A stretch of DNA of 32,875 bases, taken from a virus. The notes beneath the pieces are model-generated. The model had not been told where the DNA came from. It saw only the letters and a program-made list of their open reading frames with translations, and made no database searches. Below are positions 1-7,577 of this stretch, piece by piece. Position numbers and translations under genes: made by a program. The stretch lies in IMG/VR virus record IMGVR_UViG_3300028025_003217, positions 1-32,875 of that record; one strand, written 5' to 3'. Position 1 is the stretch's first letter. The number at the start of each line of letters is the position of its first letter.

Positions 1-2
1 GA

Positions 3-779
3 ATCCCCACTTGGGGGCCTAGAGACGGTGGCAGTGTGCTAGGCGAACTACGTTCGCTTGCTAGAACTCTATCCACCACTGCTGCCAATGCAACTGCCGT
101 TGCTACAGCTGTCACAACAGTTGAAGCACGTGGATACTCGGTTTGGGCAGTTCCTGTTCCAGCAGTGATGAGCGAGTCAATGACTGGAGTTCAAAATCAA
201 CCTGGCGCTGGTCAGTTTCGTTACCGAGCCAGCGGACCTCTTGGAGTGCGTGATCTGGGAACTCTAACTGGAGTAACCCCAGCTTCTGGATTACCTTGGA
301 GCGCAATGGCATTCTGGGATGGCACTCAGTTTAGAGGGATCCTCATTTGGGCTTGGACCGGAGCTACCATAGACTCTGCGGGAACTGTCGTTCCTTCAGC
401 TCGTCCTGTTACAACACCTGCTACGATGTTCTCACCTGCAACTGGTGATGCGCTATTCCGTCAGTATCGTCCTATCATCATCTCGTCAACTGGAGATCTC
501 ACTCTAGACGGTAGCGATGAGGCAAGTGGATTTCAGTTTTCATCAGCGCAAGATCCGACTGCCAACGGTTACTATTCAACCTCATTCTTCTCTCGTGATG
601 ACGGAGTTTGGGGAATGCAACCAGGAGCTCGTCTTGACGGCGACACACCTGGACCCGCTCTCACAACTGGTGGGTACGGTATCTCAGCTTATCAGGCTAG
701 TGAACCCGTCACCACATACTTCTGGGGTGGAGCCTCTCAAGCTTCCGCAAATTATGTTGGGGTCGTGTTTAGCGCATAA
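3..779 (+). CDS. C-terminal part of a probable virion/tail protein (partial)
   Basis: The reading frame is open to the left edge, so the GTG at 36 is probably internal and the gene starts outside the window. The visible ~259 residues are rich in Gly, Ala, Thr, Ser and aromatic residues, with no membrane segment and no catalytic motif I recognise. This composition is typical of beta-rich tail, fibre or baseplate proteins. It ends in a TAATG overlap with the next gene, so it shares a transcript with the PlcP-Agt pair. The structural assignment is inference from composition and position; the fold is not recognised. Confidence 0.6.
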   Translation: MPTWGPRDGGSVLGELRSLARTLSTTAANATAVATAVTTVEARGYSVWAVPVPAVMSESMTGVQNQPGAGQFRYRASGPLGVRDLGTLTGVTPASGLPWSAMAFWDGTQFRGILIWAWTGATIDSAGTVVPSARPVTTPATMFSPATGDALFRQYRPIIISSTGDLTLDGSDEASGFQFSSAQDPTANGYYSTSFFSRDDGVWGMQPGARLDGDTPGPALTTGGYGISAYQASEPVTTYFWGGASQASANYVGVVFSA

Positions 780-1537
780 TGCATTACGCAAGCATTTTCA
801 TATCAGACGTTCACCTAGGAGCTCGCGGTTGTCAAGCAGACGCGCTGTGTGCGTTTCTAAAGCAAAATACGTGCGACCGACTGTTCCTGGTTGGAGACAT
901 TGTCGACGGCTGGCAACTCAGCCGTCGGTGGTGGTTTCCTCAAAGCCATGCGAATGTGATACGTCGTATCCTTACCGCAGCGAAAAGAGGAACTGAGGTC
1001 ACATACACAACCGGAAACCACGATGAGGCGTTTCGCAAGTTCACTCAATTTGACATTGAAGTTGGCAACATCCGTCTGGTAGATCGTTGTGACTATCGCT
1101 CTGTTGATGGAAGGCGTCTGTTGGTGATTCATGGAGACTTCTTTGACTCGCTGATGGTTGACAAACGTTGGCTGATGCATGTTGGTGATGTGGCTTACAA
1201 CGCTGCGATTGTCTTGAACATTCAGTTCAACCGAGTGAGAGGTTGGCTTGGTCTGGAATACTGGAGTCTGAGCAACTGGCTCAAGCAGACTACAAAACAA
1301 GCTGTAGCGTTTATCACACACTTTGAAACTCACGTTTCTGCATATTGCAAACGTGAAGGTTATGACGGGATCATCTGTGGGCACATTCACACAGCCGTGA
1401 TCAAGCAGATTGATGGAGTGGCATACATGAATTGCGGTGACTGGGTTGAAAGCGCAACTGCGCTTGTAGAACACGACGATGGTCGGTTTGAAATCATAGA
1501 GTTTAGGTTAGATGGCACGAATACTTCTGATAACTGA
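779..1537 (+). CDS. plcP: PlcP-like calcineurin-type metallophosphoesterase (phospholipase C of lipid remodelling; LpxH superfamily)
   Basis: A 252-residue metallophosphoesterase of the COG2908 (UDP-2,3-diacylglucosamine hydrolase-like) superfamily. All metal-binding blocks are visible: SDVHLG at residues 9-14, GDIVDG at 39-44, GNHD at 79-82, HGDFFD near 119, GHIHT near 200 and GDWVES near 219. The long hydrophobic/aromatic middle and the GDWVESATALVEH ending resemble the PlcP group rather than true LpxH. PlcP removes phosphocholine/phosphoethanolamine-type heads from membrane phospholipids to give diacylglycerol when phosphate is scarce. The next gene is an Agt-like glycosyltransferase and overlaps it by 26 nt, the classic bacterial pairing. 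The start (ATG in TAATG) overlaps the preceding stop. The superfamily is certain; substrate is inferred from subtype and partner. Confidence 0.8.
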   Translation: MHYASIFISDVHLGARGCQADALCAFLKQNTCDRLFLVGDIVDGWQLSRRWWFPQSHANVIRRILTAAKRGTEVTYTTGNHDEAFRKFTQFDIEVGNIRLVDRCDYRSVDGRRLLVIHGDFFDSLMVDKRWLMHVGDVAYNAAIVLNIQFNRVRGWLGLEYWSLSNWLKQTTKQAVAFITHFETHVSAYCKREGYDGIICGHIHTAVIKQIDGVAYMNCGDWVESATALVEHDDGRFEIIEFRLDGTNTSDN

Positions 1538-2522
1538 TGCTTGGCATCCACAAACTAATGGAGTGGTTACAACCCTAACGAACCTCGTTCGTGAGGCTAG
1601 AAACCATGGAGATGTGGTACACGTTTATCATCCTGGACGCTGTACAGTCCGGTTTTCGCTTCCTCAGTATCCTGAAATCACGGTAGGGCTTCCAAATCCT
1701 CTTCACATCCGCAGGCTGCTCAAGCGTCAACGCTGGGATCACATTCACATTGCAACCCTAGAAGGCCCACTTGGAATCGCATTCTCTAGAACTTGTCGCA
1801 GATTGCGCATCCCGTTCTCAGCATCATGCCATACCAAGTTTCCTGAGTTTGTTAACGCTCGTTGGCCTTGGATCACTGTTGAGCGTGGTTGGAGGATGAT
1901 GCGTTGGGCGTATCGTGATGCTACTGCTGTCCTGACCACAACTGAATCAATGGTTCGAGAGCTACGCGGTCACGGGTTCACTCAGCCGGTCTACTCATGG
2001 ACGCGCGGAGTTGACACTGCCACGTTCTATCCATATGTTGGTGAAGCTGGGTCAACTAAGATTGTGTTGTGCGTTAGCCGTGCGAGCCATGAGAAAGGGC
2101 TGGACGACTTTTGCAGTCTTGACATTCCTGGCACTCAAAAGGTGTTGGTTGGTGATGGACCATATCTGGAGGCTTTGAAGGCTCGGTATCCAGATGTTCT
2201 TTTTGCTGGAAAGCGAACAGGGCACGAGCTTGGTGACTGGTACAGACGAGCGTCAGTGTTTGTATTTCCTTCTCGATCTGATACATTTGGAGTTGTAAAC
2301 ATTGAAGCGTTGGCTTGTGGAACTCCTGTAGCTGCATATCCTGTTACTGGGCCTATAGACATATTAACGCAAGGCGTTAATGGACATTTAAGTGATGATC
2401 TACATGAAGCTGTGGTTGAAGCTATGAAACTGAGCAGGCAGGATGCCTATGACAGCTCAAAGCGTTGGACCTGGAAATCGTGTTATGAACAGTTCTCTCG
2501 CATACTCATACCAGCTAAATAA
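1512..2522 (+). CDS. agt: Agt-like GT4 glycosyltransferase (diacylglycerol glycosyltransferase)
   Basis: A 336-residue GT-B glycosyltransferase of family GT4. Visible blocks: an N-terminal TDAWHPQTNGVV acceptor-domain motif (8-19), IHIATLEGPLG near 78, a CHTKFPE motif, a WTRGVD motif near 160, the nucleotide-sugar-binding stretch VFPSRSDTFGVVNIEAL, and PVTGPID near 275. These match the Agt/alpha-glycosyltransferase group that in Agrobacterium makes glucosyl- and glucuronosyl-diacylglycerol under phosphate limitation. It overlaps plcP by 26 nt and would use the diacylglycerol PlcP makes. The length is close to the family norm, so it looks intact. It ends right before a strong terminator. The sugar donor cannot be told from the sequence. 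Surface-glycan mannosyltransferase is the main alternative. Confidence 0.78.
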   Translation: MARILLITDAWHPQTNGVVTTLTNLVREARNHGDVVHVYHPGRCTVRFSLPQYPEITVGLPNPLHIRRLLKRQRWDHIHIATLEGPLGIAFSRTCRRLRIPFSASCHTKFPEFVNARWPWITVERGWRMMRWAYRDATAVLTTTESMVRELRGHGFTQPVYSWTRGVDTATFYPYVGEAGSTKIVLCVSRASHEKGLDDFCSLDIPGTQKVLVGDGPYLEALKARYPDVLFAGKRTGHELGDWYRRASVFVFPSRSDTFGVVNIEALACGTPVAAYPVTGPIDILTQGVNGHLSDDLHEAVVEAMKLSRQDAYDSSKRWTWKSCYEQFSRILIPAK

Positions 2523-2549
2523 AAAAGGGCCCCTTACGGGCCCTTTTTA
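2521..2549. terminator. Bidirectional intrinsic terminator between convergent blocks
   Basis: A perfect GGGCCC/GGGCCC stem with a CTTAC loop, flanked by A5-6 on the left and T5 on the right, so it reads as an intrinsic terminator on both strands. It sits just after the agt stop and 13 nt from the end of the dNMP kinase gene, separating the + strand block from the long - strand block. Confidence 0.93.
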
Positions 2550-2561
2550 ATAGCTGCTTGT

Positions 2562-3101
2562 TCAATTTTGAGATTCTAAGGCTATGCGGCGTACCGCGCT
2601 TCTTAATGTGTTTAGGTCTTGATCGTTAGTGATGACGCGATCAGCTAGATGTCTGATATCTTGCTCGCTAGCATGCCCATCACTGGCAGTTCCAGGTCGG
2701 TCAATCCAGATGAGCTGGCCCCCTACCGCACGAAGTGCGCCTACTTCATGGGGGAATCTTATATCACTACAACAGACCGAATTTGGGTTTAGCATACGCA
2801 CACGACGTTGCCACATCGGAATCCAGAGGTTAGAATGGATTGAGTTTCGCCACTCAGTTCCTAGTTGTTGCATTGCATGTCGAGGAGTTTGACCTAACAA
2901 CCAATAATCAGGTTGTTCTTTTAGGTCACCTTCTAGACGACGCTCAACTTCTTCATGTGTGAGACCGCAATACTGATACATAGTGCGTAGCATTGCTTTG
3001 AGAGGTGCAGCCATCTTCACATCTACGAAACCTAACTGTTCGAGTGTTGCAACTGCCTCGCTCTTTCCGCTTCCTTTAAACCCTGCGAAGGCTATAATCA
3101 T
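2562..3101 (-). CDS. Deoxynucleoside monophosphate kinase (T4 gp1-like)
   Basis: A 179-residue P-loop kinase. The Walker A motif GFKGSGKS is at residues 7-14, followed by a dNMP-kinase-like middle (LGQTPRHAMQQLGTEWRN) and a SDIRFPHE motif, as in T4 gene 1 type kinases. It phosphorylates dNMPs for phage DNA synthesis. I chose the ATG at 3101 rather than the longer frame at 3152 because GGAG lies 8 nt before it and the P-loop then sits at the normal N-terminal distance. It overlaps the upstream gene by 26 nt and is the last gene of the - strand block before the terminator. Confidence 0.87.
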   Translation of the reverse strand: MIIAFAGFKGSGKSEAVATLEQLGFVDVKMAAPLKAMLRTMYQYCGLTHEEVERRLEGDLKEQPDYWLLGQTPRHAMQQLGTEWRNSIHSNLWIPMWQRRVRMLNPNSVCCSDIRFPHEVGALRAVGGQLIWIDRPGTASDGHASEQDIRHLADRVITNDQDLNTLRSAVRRIALESQN

Positions 3102-3441
3102 TTCTAATTCTCCATAATTCTGTAGCTTGGCAAACTGAACCCTGCTTGCCATAGCTGTCTGCTAGTCCTGTTTGCACTAACAGCACATCAACTAGGTGTT
3201 CATTCTCACGAATGTACTGGTCCCAGAGATCTGCATACAGTTGACGAACCTCTGCATCATTTTGAGGACGACGACCTTTAGCTTCTCTCCAGCCTAACCC
3301 AGTTGAACCGTCTTCAAACTGTTTGGCAGCCTGATACTGTTCTTCAATTGATCGTCCATTAACCTTGGCGTAGAATGCGCTAAACCGACGATCTCCTAGA
3401 GACGAACATTCCAGAAATGGAGGTTCACCGTGCCAGATCAT
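3076..3441 (-). CDS. Conserved phage protein of unknown function
   Basis: 121 residues beginning with HGEPPFLECSSLGDRRFSAFYA and containing CQATELWRIRN near the end. This pattern recurs in many phage nucleotide-metabolism regions, but I know of no assigned function. No membrane segment or catalytic motif is visible. Four-base ATGA overlap with the HNH gene upstream; 26-nt overlap with the dNMP kinase downstream, so it is probably translated coupled to both. Confidence 0.8.
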   Translation of the reverse strand: MIWHGEPPFLECSSLGDRRFSAFYAKVNGRSIEEQYQAAKQFEDGSTGLGWREAKGRRPQNDAEVRQLYADLWDQYIRENEHLVDVLLVQTGLADSYGKQGSVCQATELWRIRNDYSLRRV

Positions 3442-4385
3442 TGTGTGGCTCCTTCAATATAGTGGTTTAGTGCTTTAACCTGCAACGCATGGCAACGATG
3501 TTGCAGCTCTCGTGTAACGTTGGGATAATTCGTATACAACTCGTCTAGTTCAGCTTGTTCTTCTTCGGTAAATTGATAGATGGGCTTGTAGCGAGCTTCA
3601 GCTTTATTGTATGCGTCTATAGCATCTTGTTCACTACTGTAACTACCTAAAAATATACTCACTCTGTTTACGTATATACTTGTTTGATAGGTTGTGCCAT
3701 TTTTTGTAGTAAATTTTTTATTACCTATCTTGTTGTGTGCATTTAGGGATTGGTTAGCCAGTCTAAGATTTCTAACGCAGTTGTTGCCTCTATTAACATC
3801 AATGTGGTCTATAAAATAGTTTATCGGGTCGGTTCCGTAGTATAGAGCCCAAACTAATCTGTGAAACTGGTATCTAGTACCTTTGACCGTAACGGAAAAG
3901 TACTTACCGTTATAGTATCCAGCCTCCTTACCTGCATACTGAGAATCAAACGAAGTATCGCCTCTAGGCTTCCAATATATTTTACCTGTTTTAAGGTCTA
4001 GCTTTAAAAGATTGTCTATGTCTATTGGTATAGGTCGTATATCTTCTATAGGAGGTAATTTAGTAACAGACTCTTTTAGTTTATTCTCTAGGCAACTTCT
4101 ATCTTGTAGATTGTTTATTCTAAGATCGACTCTATTATTATTTATGTATGATAATGTACCAGACGGGTCTCTGCCATAAAATATTTTATATACTAGTCTG
4201 GCCGTAGTATACTGTACATCGTCAATACGAACTCTTTGACCAATCAGTTTATTGGCATATGTAGTATTGAACCTATGCTTATACCAATCTCCGTTCGTAG
4301 CCACAGGTTTCCAACGCACCTCGCCAGTTTCAGGGTTATATTCAATCCTTGACTTTAAATACTCCTGACTCGGTAGCTCAGCCAT
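3438..4385 (-). CDS. HNH homing-type endonuclease with an internal duplication and a C-terminal AP2-like region
   Basis: 315 residues. Residues 127-219 form an HNH_3-type domain (TGKIYWKPRG..., HRLVWALYYG, then FIDHIDVNRGNNCVRNLR with the His and Asn residues), followed at about 220-268 by an AP2-like DNA-binding stretch (NGTTYQTSIYVN...FLGSYSSEQDAIDAYNKA). Residues 13-96 repeat the same layout (TGEVRWKPVA, ARLVYKIFYG, YINNNRVDLRINNLQ) but lack the DH of the active motif, so this copy is probably non-catalytic. The DNA is visibly more AT-rich than its neighbours, which fits a mobile origin. It starts inside the preceding gene (8-nt overlap) and shares ATGA with the next, so it is well integrated in the operon. 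Confidence 0.82.
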   Translation of the reverse strand: MAELPSQEYLKSRIEYNPETGEVRWKPVATNGDWYKHRFNTTYANKLIGQRVRIDDVQYTTARLVYKIFYGRDPSGTLSYINNNRVDLRINNLQDRSCLENKLKESVTKLPPIEDIRPIPIDIDNLLKLDLKTGKIYWKPRGDTSFDSQYAGKEAGYYNGKYFSVTVKGTRYQFHRLVWALYYGTDPINYFIDHIDVNRGNNCVRNLRLANQSLNAHNKIGNKKFTTKNGTTYQTSIYVNRVSIFLGSYSSEQDAIDAYNKAEARYKPIYQFTEEEQAELDELYTNYPNVTRELQHRCHALQVKALNHYIEGATQ

Positions 4386-4644
4386 CTTGTAGCCGTTCCC
4401 ATGTTTGTTCTATAACTCGTTGTGATCGCTGATCTGGGTGTTCTGGACTGTGGTCAACTCCGTTGACGATGAGAGGCTTCCAATCGTTGTCCCACATCTT
4501 GAACTCGTTACGAATCATACGTCCTAGGCTATCGTGATATTTCACTAGGCTGTCACGTGTGCTGTCAACGAATTGAACTACAAAATTAGGCCCTAGTGCG
4601 TTGATTTTACGGACCAACCATCCGATCATTTCTTCTTCAATCAT
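4378..4644 (-). CDS. Hypothetical protein, 88 aa
   Basis: An acidic, soluble protein with several Trp residues and no motif I recognise. It shares an ATGA overlap with the gene upstream and overlaps the HNH gene by 8 nt. It is supported by packing and frame, not by homology. Confidence 0.65.
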   Translation of the reverse strand: MIEEEMIGWLVRKINALGPNFVVQFVDSTRDSLVKYHDSLGRMIRNEFKMWDNDWKPLIVNGVDHSPEHPDQRSQRVIEQTWERLQDG

Positions 4645-4889
4645 TCAGTATCTCCTAGAGAATTTAGGGCTTCTTGCATAGCCCAGGCTACTCTCTCATT
4701 ATCTTCGTCGTCCAGTGCTCCGAGTAGGTCTATGAGCGCTGATTTAATATCTTTAAAGTGTCGAAGTTGTTCGTTATTGATGCTTTCAAATATCGCATCC
4801 AGTGCAGCATCTAGATTGCGCGGATGTGGTAGTCCTTCTCGTGCTACCTGTTCTAGTACCCGTGCGACTTCGTCGCGAGATTCGCTCAT
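4641..4889 (-). CDS. Hypothetical acidic helical protein, 82 aa
   Basis: The sequence is strongly acidic and predicted mostly helical, with repeated Leu/Ala heptad-like spacing (VARVLEQVAREG, IKSALIDLLGAL, AWAMQEALNSL). No catalytic motif. ATGA overlaps at both ends tie it to its neighbours in one translational run. Confidence 0.68.
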   Translation of the reverse strand: MSESRDEVARVLEQVAREGLPHPRNLDAALDAIFESINNEQLRHFKDIKSALIDLLGALDDEDNERVAWAMQEALNSLGDTE

Positions 4890-5050
4890 CGTGTAATCCT
4901 ATCTACAATCCATTCGCCTAAGACCATACCTGCAAAGTAGAAGCAGGCGGACAGAATGATACTAGTAAATATGTAACCAGTAACTGTCCAGAGCGCTACT
5001 GCTCCCAACGCGACCATCGTCACATCATAAAGCCCAATCTTAGACATCAT
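4886..5050 (-). CDS. Small membrane protein, 54 aa
   Basis: Two adjacent hydrophobic segments (about residues 10-25 and 28-44) end in a short charged tail. The longer frame from 5116 would overlap the 57-aa gene upstream by 77 nt. The ATG at 5050 (or 5047) instead follows GGAG at a normal spacing, so the shorter start is preferred. It overlaps the upstream gene by 11 nt and the downstream gene by four (ATGA). Confidence 0.62.
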   Translation of the reverse strand: MMSKIGLYDVTMVALGAVALWTVTGYIFTSIILSACFYFAGMVLGEWIVDRITR

Positions 5051-5213
5051 CTTGTTGCTCCAGTCTAGTGGCGATGTATTGCATGCTTTCTGGAAAACTG
5101 AAATTAGCATATCCACCTACATTTTTTACATACTCGTCGTGCAAGGCCCTCTCACGAGCATATCGAGGGTACACACGAGCATACCATTCTTCCATTGTTT
5201 CTTCTTCATCCAT
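5040..5213 (-). CDS. Hypothetical small protein, 57 aa
   Basis: Reading the gap on the - strand gives an intact 57-codon frame starting MDEEETMEEWYARV and ending ATRLEQQDDV. It starts 8 nt inside the preceding gene and ends 11 nt inside the next, like its neighbours. Acidic N-terminus, Tyr/Arg-rich middle. Function unknown. Confidence 0.6.
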   Translation of the reverse strand: MDEEETMEEWYARVYPRYARERALHDEYVKNVGGYANFSFPESMQYIATRLEQQDDV

Positions 5214-5436
5214 TTTCGCTTCGCTCTCTCAACACAGTTCCTACTCGACGAGAATTGCGATACATTGAACGCAGTGGATATCCTAGAGCTTCTGCAGCTA
5301 CCATGTATGCATAAGCTTTACCAACAAACTCGGCTGTACTCATTTTATTGTTCGCGACCCGCTTGAGCACACGATTGATGTGTTCAAAAGCAACCTCGTT
5401 AAACTCTTCTACAAACTGCTTATCTTGATCGTTCAT
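5206..5436 (-). CDS. Hypothetical protein, 76 aa
   Basis: A charged, helical protein without recognisable motifs. It shares ATGA with the upstream gene and overlaps the 57-aa gene downstream by 8 nt. Confidence 0.65.
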   Translation of the reverse strand: MNDQDKQFVEEFNEVAFEHINRVLKRVANNKMSTAEFVGKAYAYMVAAEALGYPLRSMYRNSRRVGTVLRERSENG

Positions 5437-5837
5437 GCTTCACCTAGTTCTCGTTTAAGCTGTGCTAGCTGGATCTGTTTACGCTGACGTTCCAGAAGGG
5501 CTTCTTGTTCTGCCTTAGTCGTTTGTGCGTTCGACTGCTTTGTAACGAAGTCTCGGATGTACTGTTTGTATGTATCATCTGCTAGCGCTTCCCAAGGTAT
5601 AACATAGTGGTCGCCATCAACGCGACAGTTGCGACGATACGTTTCCCAGGATATACCTACACCGCTCCAGCTAACTTCAGAAATAGTACCATAATGCCAG
5701 GTTCTGTATTTATAATCTAGCTTTAGCTGCTCGGCAGTCAGTTGATATAAGTCAATAGCACGTTGTACGGCGGAATTGACTTGCTCATGCAGGCGGTAGT
5801 ATACACTCAGTCTAGCCTTGTTAATTAGTTCACTCAT
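5433..5837 (-). CDS. Hypothetical protein with a C-terminal coiled coil, 134 aa
   Basis: The middle is aromatic and beta-like (YRTWHYGTISEVSWSGVGISW). Residues about 100-133 are a Gln/Lys/Glu/Leu-rich predicted coiled coil. There is no membrane segment and the family is not recognised. It overlaps the gene upstream by 8 nt and the one downstream by four. Confidence 0.68.
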   Translation of the reverse strand: MSELINKARLSVYYRLHEQVNSAVQRAIDLYQLTAEQLKLDYKYRTWHYGTISEVSWSGVGISWETYRRNCRVDGDHYVIPWEALADDTYKQYIRDFVTKQSNAQTTKAEQEALLERQRKQIQLAQLKRELGEA

Positions 5838-6177
5838 GATTCGGTTTCCACAGTTTTGCGAATCGTAATACGTTCGGCAGTTCTTCTGTTGGCATAGGAC
5901 ATACTACCACGCAGCTATCCCGTCCGTCAAGTGTATTTTTCTCGTGAGCTAGGTATACTACTGGCAGCGCAGAAATCTTATCAAACTCACGCTGGTTAAC
6001 TCTAACTACGCATTTCTTGAAAGACGTATCCAACCATTCTCTATAACGTAGAAACCATTTTGGAGGGAAATCGTCTGGCCTATTGAAATGCAGGTGAGCG
6101 CCTAGAACTGCATGAGCAACAAGAGTTGGCGTCATGTAGTCTGGAAACTCATCAAGCACTGCGATGTATAGTTTCAT
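5830..6177 (-). CDS. Possible PTH2-like (peptidyl-tRNA hydrolase II fold) protein
   Basis: 115 residues. The order YIAVLDE, VAHAVLGAHLHF, KKCVVRVNQREFDKI, then a C-terminal VVVCPMPTEELPNVLRFAKL resembles the compact peptidyl-tRNA hydrolase 2 fold, where a VAHA helix and a late beta-strand frame the active site. The canonical N-terminal Lys-rich catalytic loop is not clearly present, so activity is doubtful. If active it would recycle stalled peptidyl-tRNA, complementing the tmRNA at 16.4-16.8 kb. Treat as a fold-level guess. Confidence 0.55.
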   Translation of the reverse strand: MKLYIAVLDEFPDYMTPTLVAHAVLGAHLHFNRPDDFPPKWFLRYREWLDTSFKKCVVRVNQREFDKISALPVVYLAHEKNTLDGRDSCVVVCPMPTEELPNVLRFAKLWKPNHE

Positions 6178-6358
6178 TTGCTCTACCTCTCATATACTCC
6201 AGCATTTGTAGGGTTAATTCACGAATACGAGGCTTAACGCTAGCATCATTTCTAAAAATCATTCGTTCCATCAACTGCTTACGCTCACGACGCATATCTC
6301 CATATTCTGAGCCGACATACTTGCCGTTTAGGGTGTCGTAGTCCTTATCGTCAATCAT
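6152..6358 (-). CDS. Hypothetical protein, 68 aa
   Basis: A basic/acidic mixed helical protein (RRERKQLMERMIF, IRELTLQMLEYMRG). No recognised family. ATGA overlap at its start and a 26-nt overlap with the next gene. Confidence 0.62.
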   Translation of the reverse strand: MIDDKDYDTLNGKYVGSEYGDMRRERKQLMERMIFRNDASVKPRIRELTLQMLEYMRGRANETIHRSA

Positions 6359-6666
6359 CGTCTGCCTAACTTGTAGATGTCGGCGGTAGTACGACCGTCT
6401 AGCTTTTCTATGGCTGTGTGCATGTAGTCTTGGTGCGCATCAGCAAACTTGTATTTACTGTCTGGAGTAGTGAACTCTACACGGAACGAGTAGTCTACTT
6501 GAACAAGCCTACCATCACCATCACATTGAGTACACAGTTCTTTCCAATAATCATAGTCTGAGTTGTGGTAAGATGTGCACTCGGATCGCTCAACAACCCC
6601 AGTACCTTTACATGTCATGCAAGGAACTATCTTAGAGTACTTTTTCCAATCGGGGTCAATCTTCAT
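6355..6666 (-). CDS. DnaJ-type zinc-finger protein, 103 aa
   Basis: Two CxxCxGxG repeats, CMTCKGTG and CTQCDGDG, form a DnaJ-like zinc-binding hairpin, with a C-terminal helical half. The ATG at 6666 (MKIDPDWKKY) is chosen over the longer frame because it overlaps the stop of the 50-aa gene upstream (ATGA) and follows AGGAG. Such small phage zinc-finger proteins usually bind nucleic acid or unfolded protein; the exact role is unknown. Confidence 0.75.
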   Translation of the reverse strand: MKIDPDWKKYSKIVPCMTCKGTGVVERSECTSYHNSDYDYWKELCTQCDGDGRLVQVDYSFRVEFTTPDSKYKFADAHQDYMHTAIEKLDGRTTADIYKLGRR

Positions 6667-6815
6667 TCTATTAGTACTCCTTGTGTTCCCCAGGAGTTTA
6701 GATTGTTTACTGAGTGGATGCGTCGCCAATCATCAGCATAGTCTCCACCATCACGAAATACAACGGCATCTTGAGGCATCTTTTTTAGCAGCTCAATTAG
6801 TTGTGCGACTGTCAT
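6663..6815 (-). CDS. Small conserved phage protein, 50 aa
   Basis: A 50-codon frame beginning MTVAQLIELLKKMPQDAVV and ending SWGTQGVLIE, a pattern common among tiny phage proteins. ATGA overlaps at both ends fix its limits and also fix the start of the zinc-finger gene downstream. Function unknown. Confidence 0.7.
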   Translation of the reverse strand: MTVAQLIELLKKMPQDAVVFRDGGDYADDWRRIHSVNNLNSWGTQGVLIE

Positions 6816-7012
6816 TCTGCAACCTCACCTACATACTCACAGCCTAACGCTTTAGCTAGATCACGAGCATACTGTTCTGCTGCTTCCCATTCATCATCAT
6901 CAAAACCGCGAGACCAACAGTTATTAGTCCCACGATCATCTTCTATACGAATTACTACGTCTGTAACCTCAAAGTCGAAGTCTGGAATAGTTGCTACTGT
7001 TATCTTAATCAT
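6812..7012 (-). CDS. Hypothetical protein, 66 aa
   Basis: Acidic; a beta-rich first half (IKITVATIPDFDFEVTDVVIRI) and a helical second half (EAAEQYARDLAKALG). No recognised function. It overlaps the DUF1737 gene upstream by 8 nt and shares ATGA with the gene downstream. Confidence 0.66.
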   Translation of the reverse strand: MIKITVATIPDFDFEVTDVVIRIEDDRGTNNCWSRGFDDDEWEAAEQYARDLAKALGCEYVGEVAE

Positions 7013-7160
7013 CTTTCACCATCGTTTGTGCCCACTTTTCTCGCCCGCCTTCTGCTGTGAAAGCTACTCCACCATAAGGCCGCCAACCATTTTTAATATA
7101 GTCGTTAACTAGAACGACGAGTTCGTTTGAAGAATACGCTACTGCTATATAATACATCAT
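7005..7160 (-). CDS. DUF1737-type small protein, 51 aa
   Basis: The pattern YYIAVAYSSNELVVLVNDYI followed by KNGWRPYGGVAF matches DUF1737, a short domain (strand, helix, GWxPxGG turn) widespread in bacteria and phages with no known activity. Two ATG codons in a row (7160 and 7157) are possible starts; the first gives an ATGA overlap with the upstream stop. Confidence 0.75.
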   Translation of the reverse strand: MMYYIAVAYSSNELVVLVNDYIKNGWRPYGGVAFTAEGGREKWAQTMVKDD

Positions 7161-7354
7161 CGTAAATACCATTCCCCTTCATATTGCACACAGTGGTGCC
7201 TGAAATTGCTCCAACGTTCACAAGGTAGAATTACGGTCTTGCCAGTTTCACAGTCAATGCCGTGAGACACTGTTACAGTACCTTTCTCCTCGATAACATT
7301 CCAGTTGTGGTCGTACTCAGTACGTTCAGCTGTGTGTAGAATCACTAGAATCAT
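7157..7354 (-). CDS. Hypothetical protein, 65 aa
   Basis: A beta-rich small protein (MILVILHTAERTEY, GTVTVSHGID). No recognised family. It starts 29 nt inside the preceding gene, which would require translation from an internal site. Confidence 0.6.
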   Translation of the reverse strand: MILVILHTAERTEYDHNWNVIEEKGTVTVSHGIDCETGKTVILPCERWSNFRHHCVQYEGEWYLR

Positions 7355-7559
7355 TTTCTTTACGCTCTTCTGCTTCTTTTAAAATATATCGGGAGGCTTC
7401 ACCGTTTGTATCTTCAATGTCGCACGATACCATAGCTGCACACACATACCAATCCGGTGTTTGACCGTACCAGTGCATACCTTCTCCATATGCTTCATCT
7501 AATCTGGCTAGTAGGTTTGAGATACAAGCCGCAACAACTTCGTCTGTATAGTTTTTCAT
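7326..7559 (-). CDS. Hypothetical protein, 77 aa (first gene of its operon)
   Basis: A helical N-terminal half with Cys residues and a very acidic tail. The start has a clear AGGAG ribosome site and follows directly after a terminator/promoter junction (7578-7617), so this is the first gene of the transcript running down toward 2562. Function unknown. Confidence 0.66.
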   Translation of the reverse strand: MKNYTDEVVAACISNLLARLDEAYGEGMHWYGQTPDWYVCAAMVSCDIEDTNGEASRYILKEAEERKENDSSDSTHS

Positions 7560-7577
7560 TATTATCTCCTTTATAAG

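Noticed and set aside
517-1474. Long frames in other phases and on the opposite strand across the structural and plcP genes
   Set aside because: They are shadows of motif-supported genes and lack ribosome sites and recognisable domains.
779-1537. Calling the phosphoesterase LpxH (lipid A synthesis)
   Set aside because: Its GDWVES-type ending, central aromatic region and overlap with an Agt-like gene fit PlcP better; LpxH remains the alternative.
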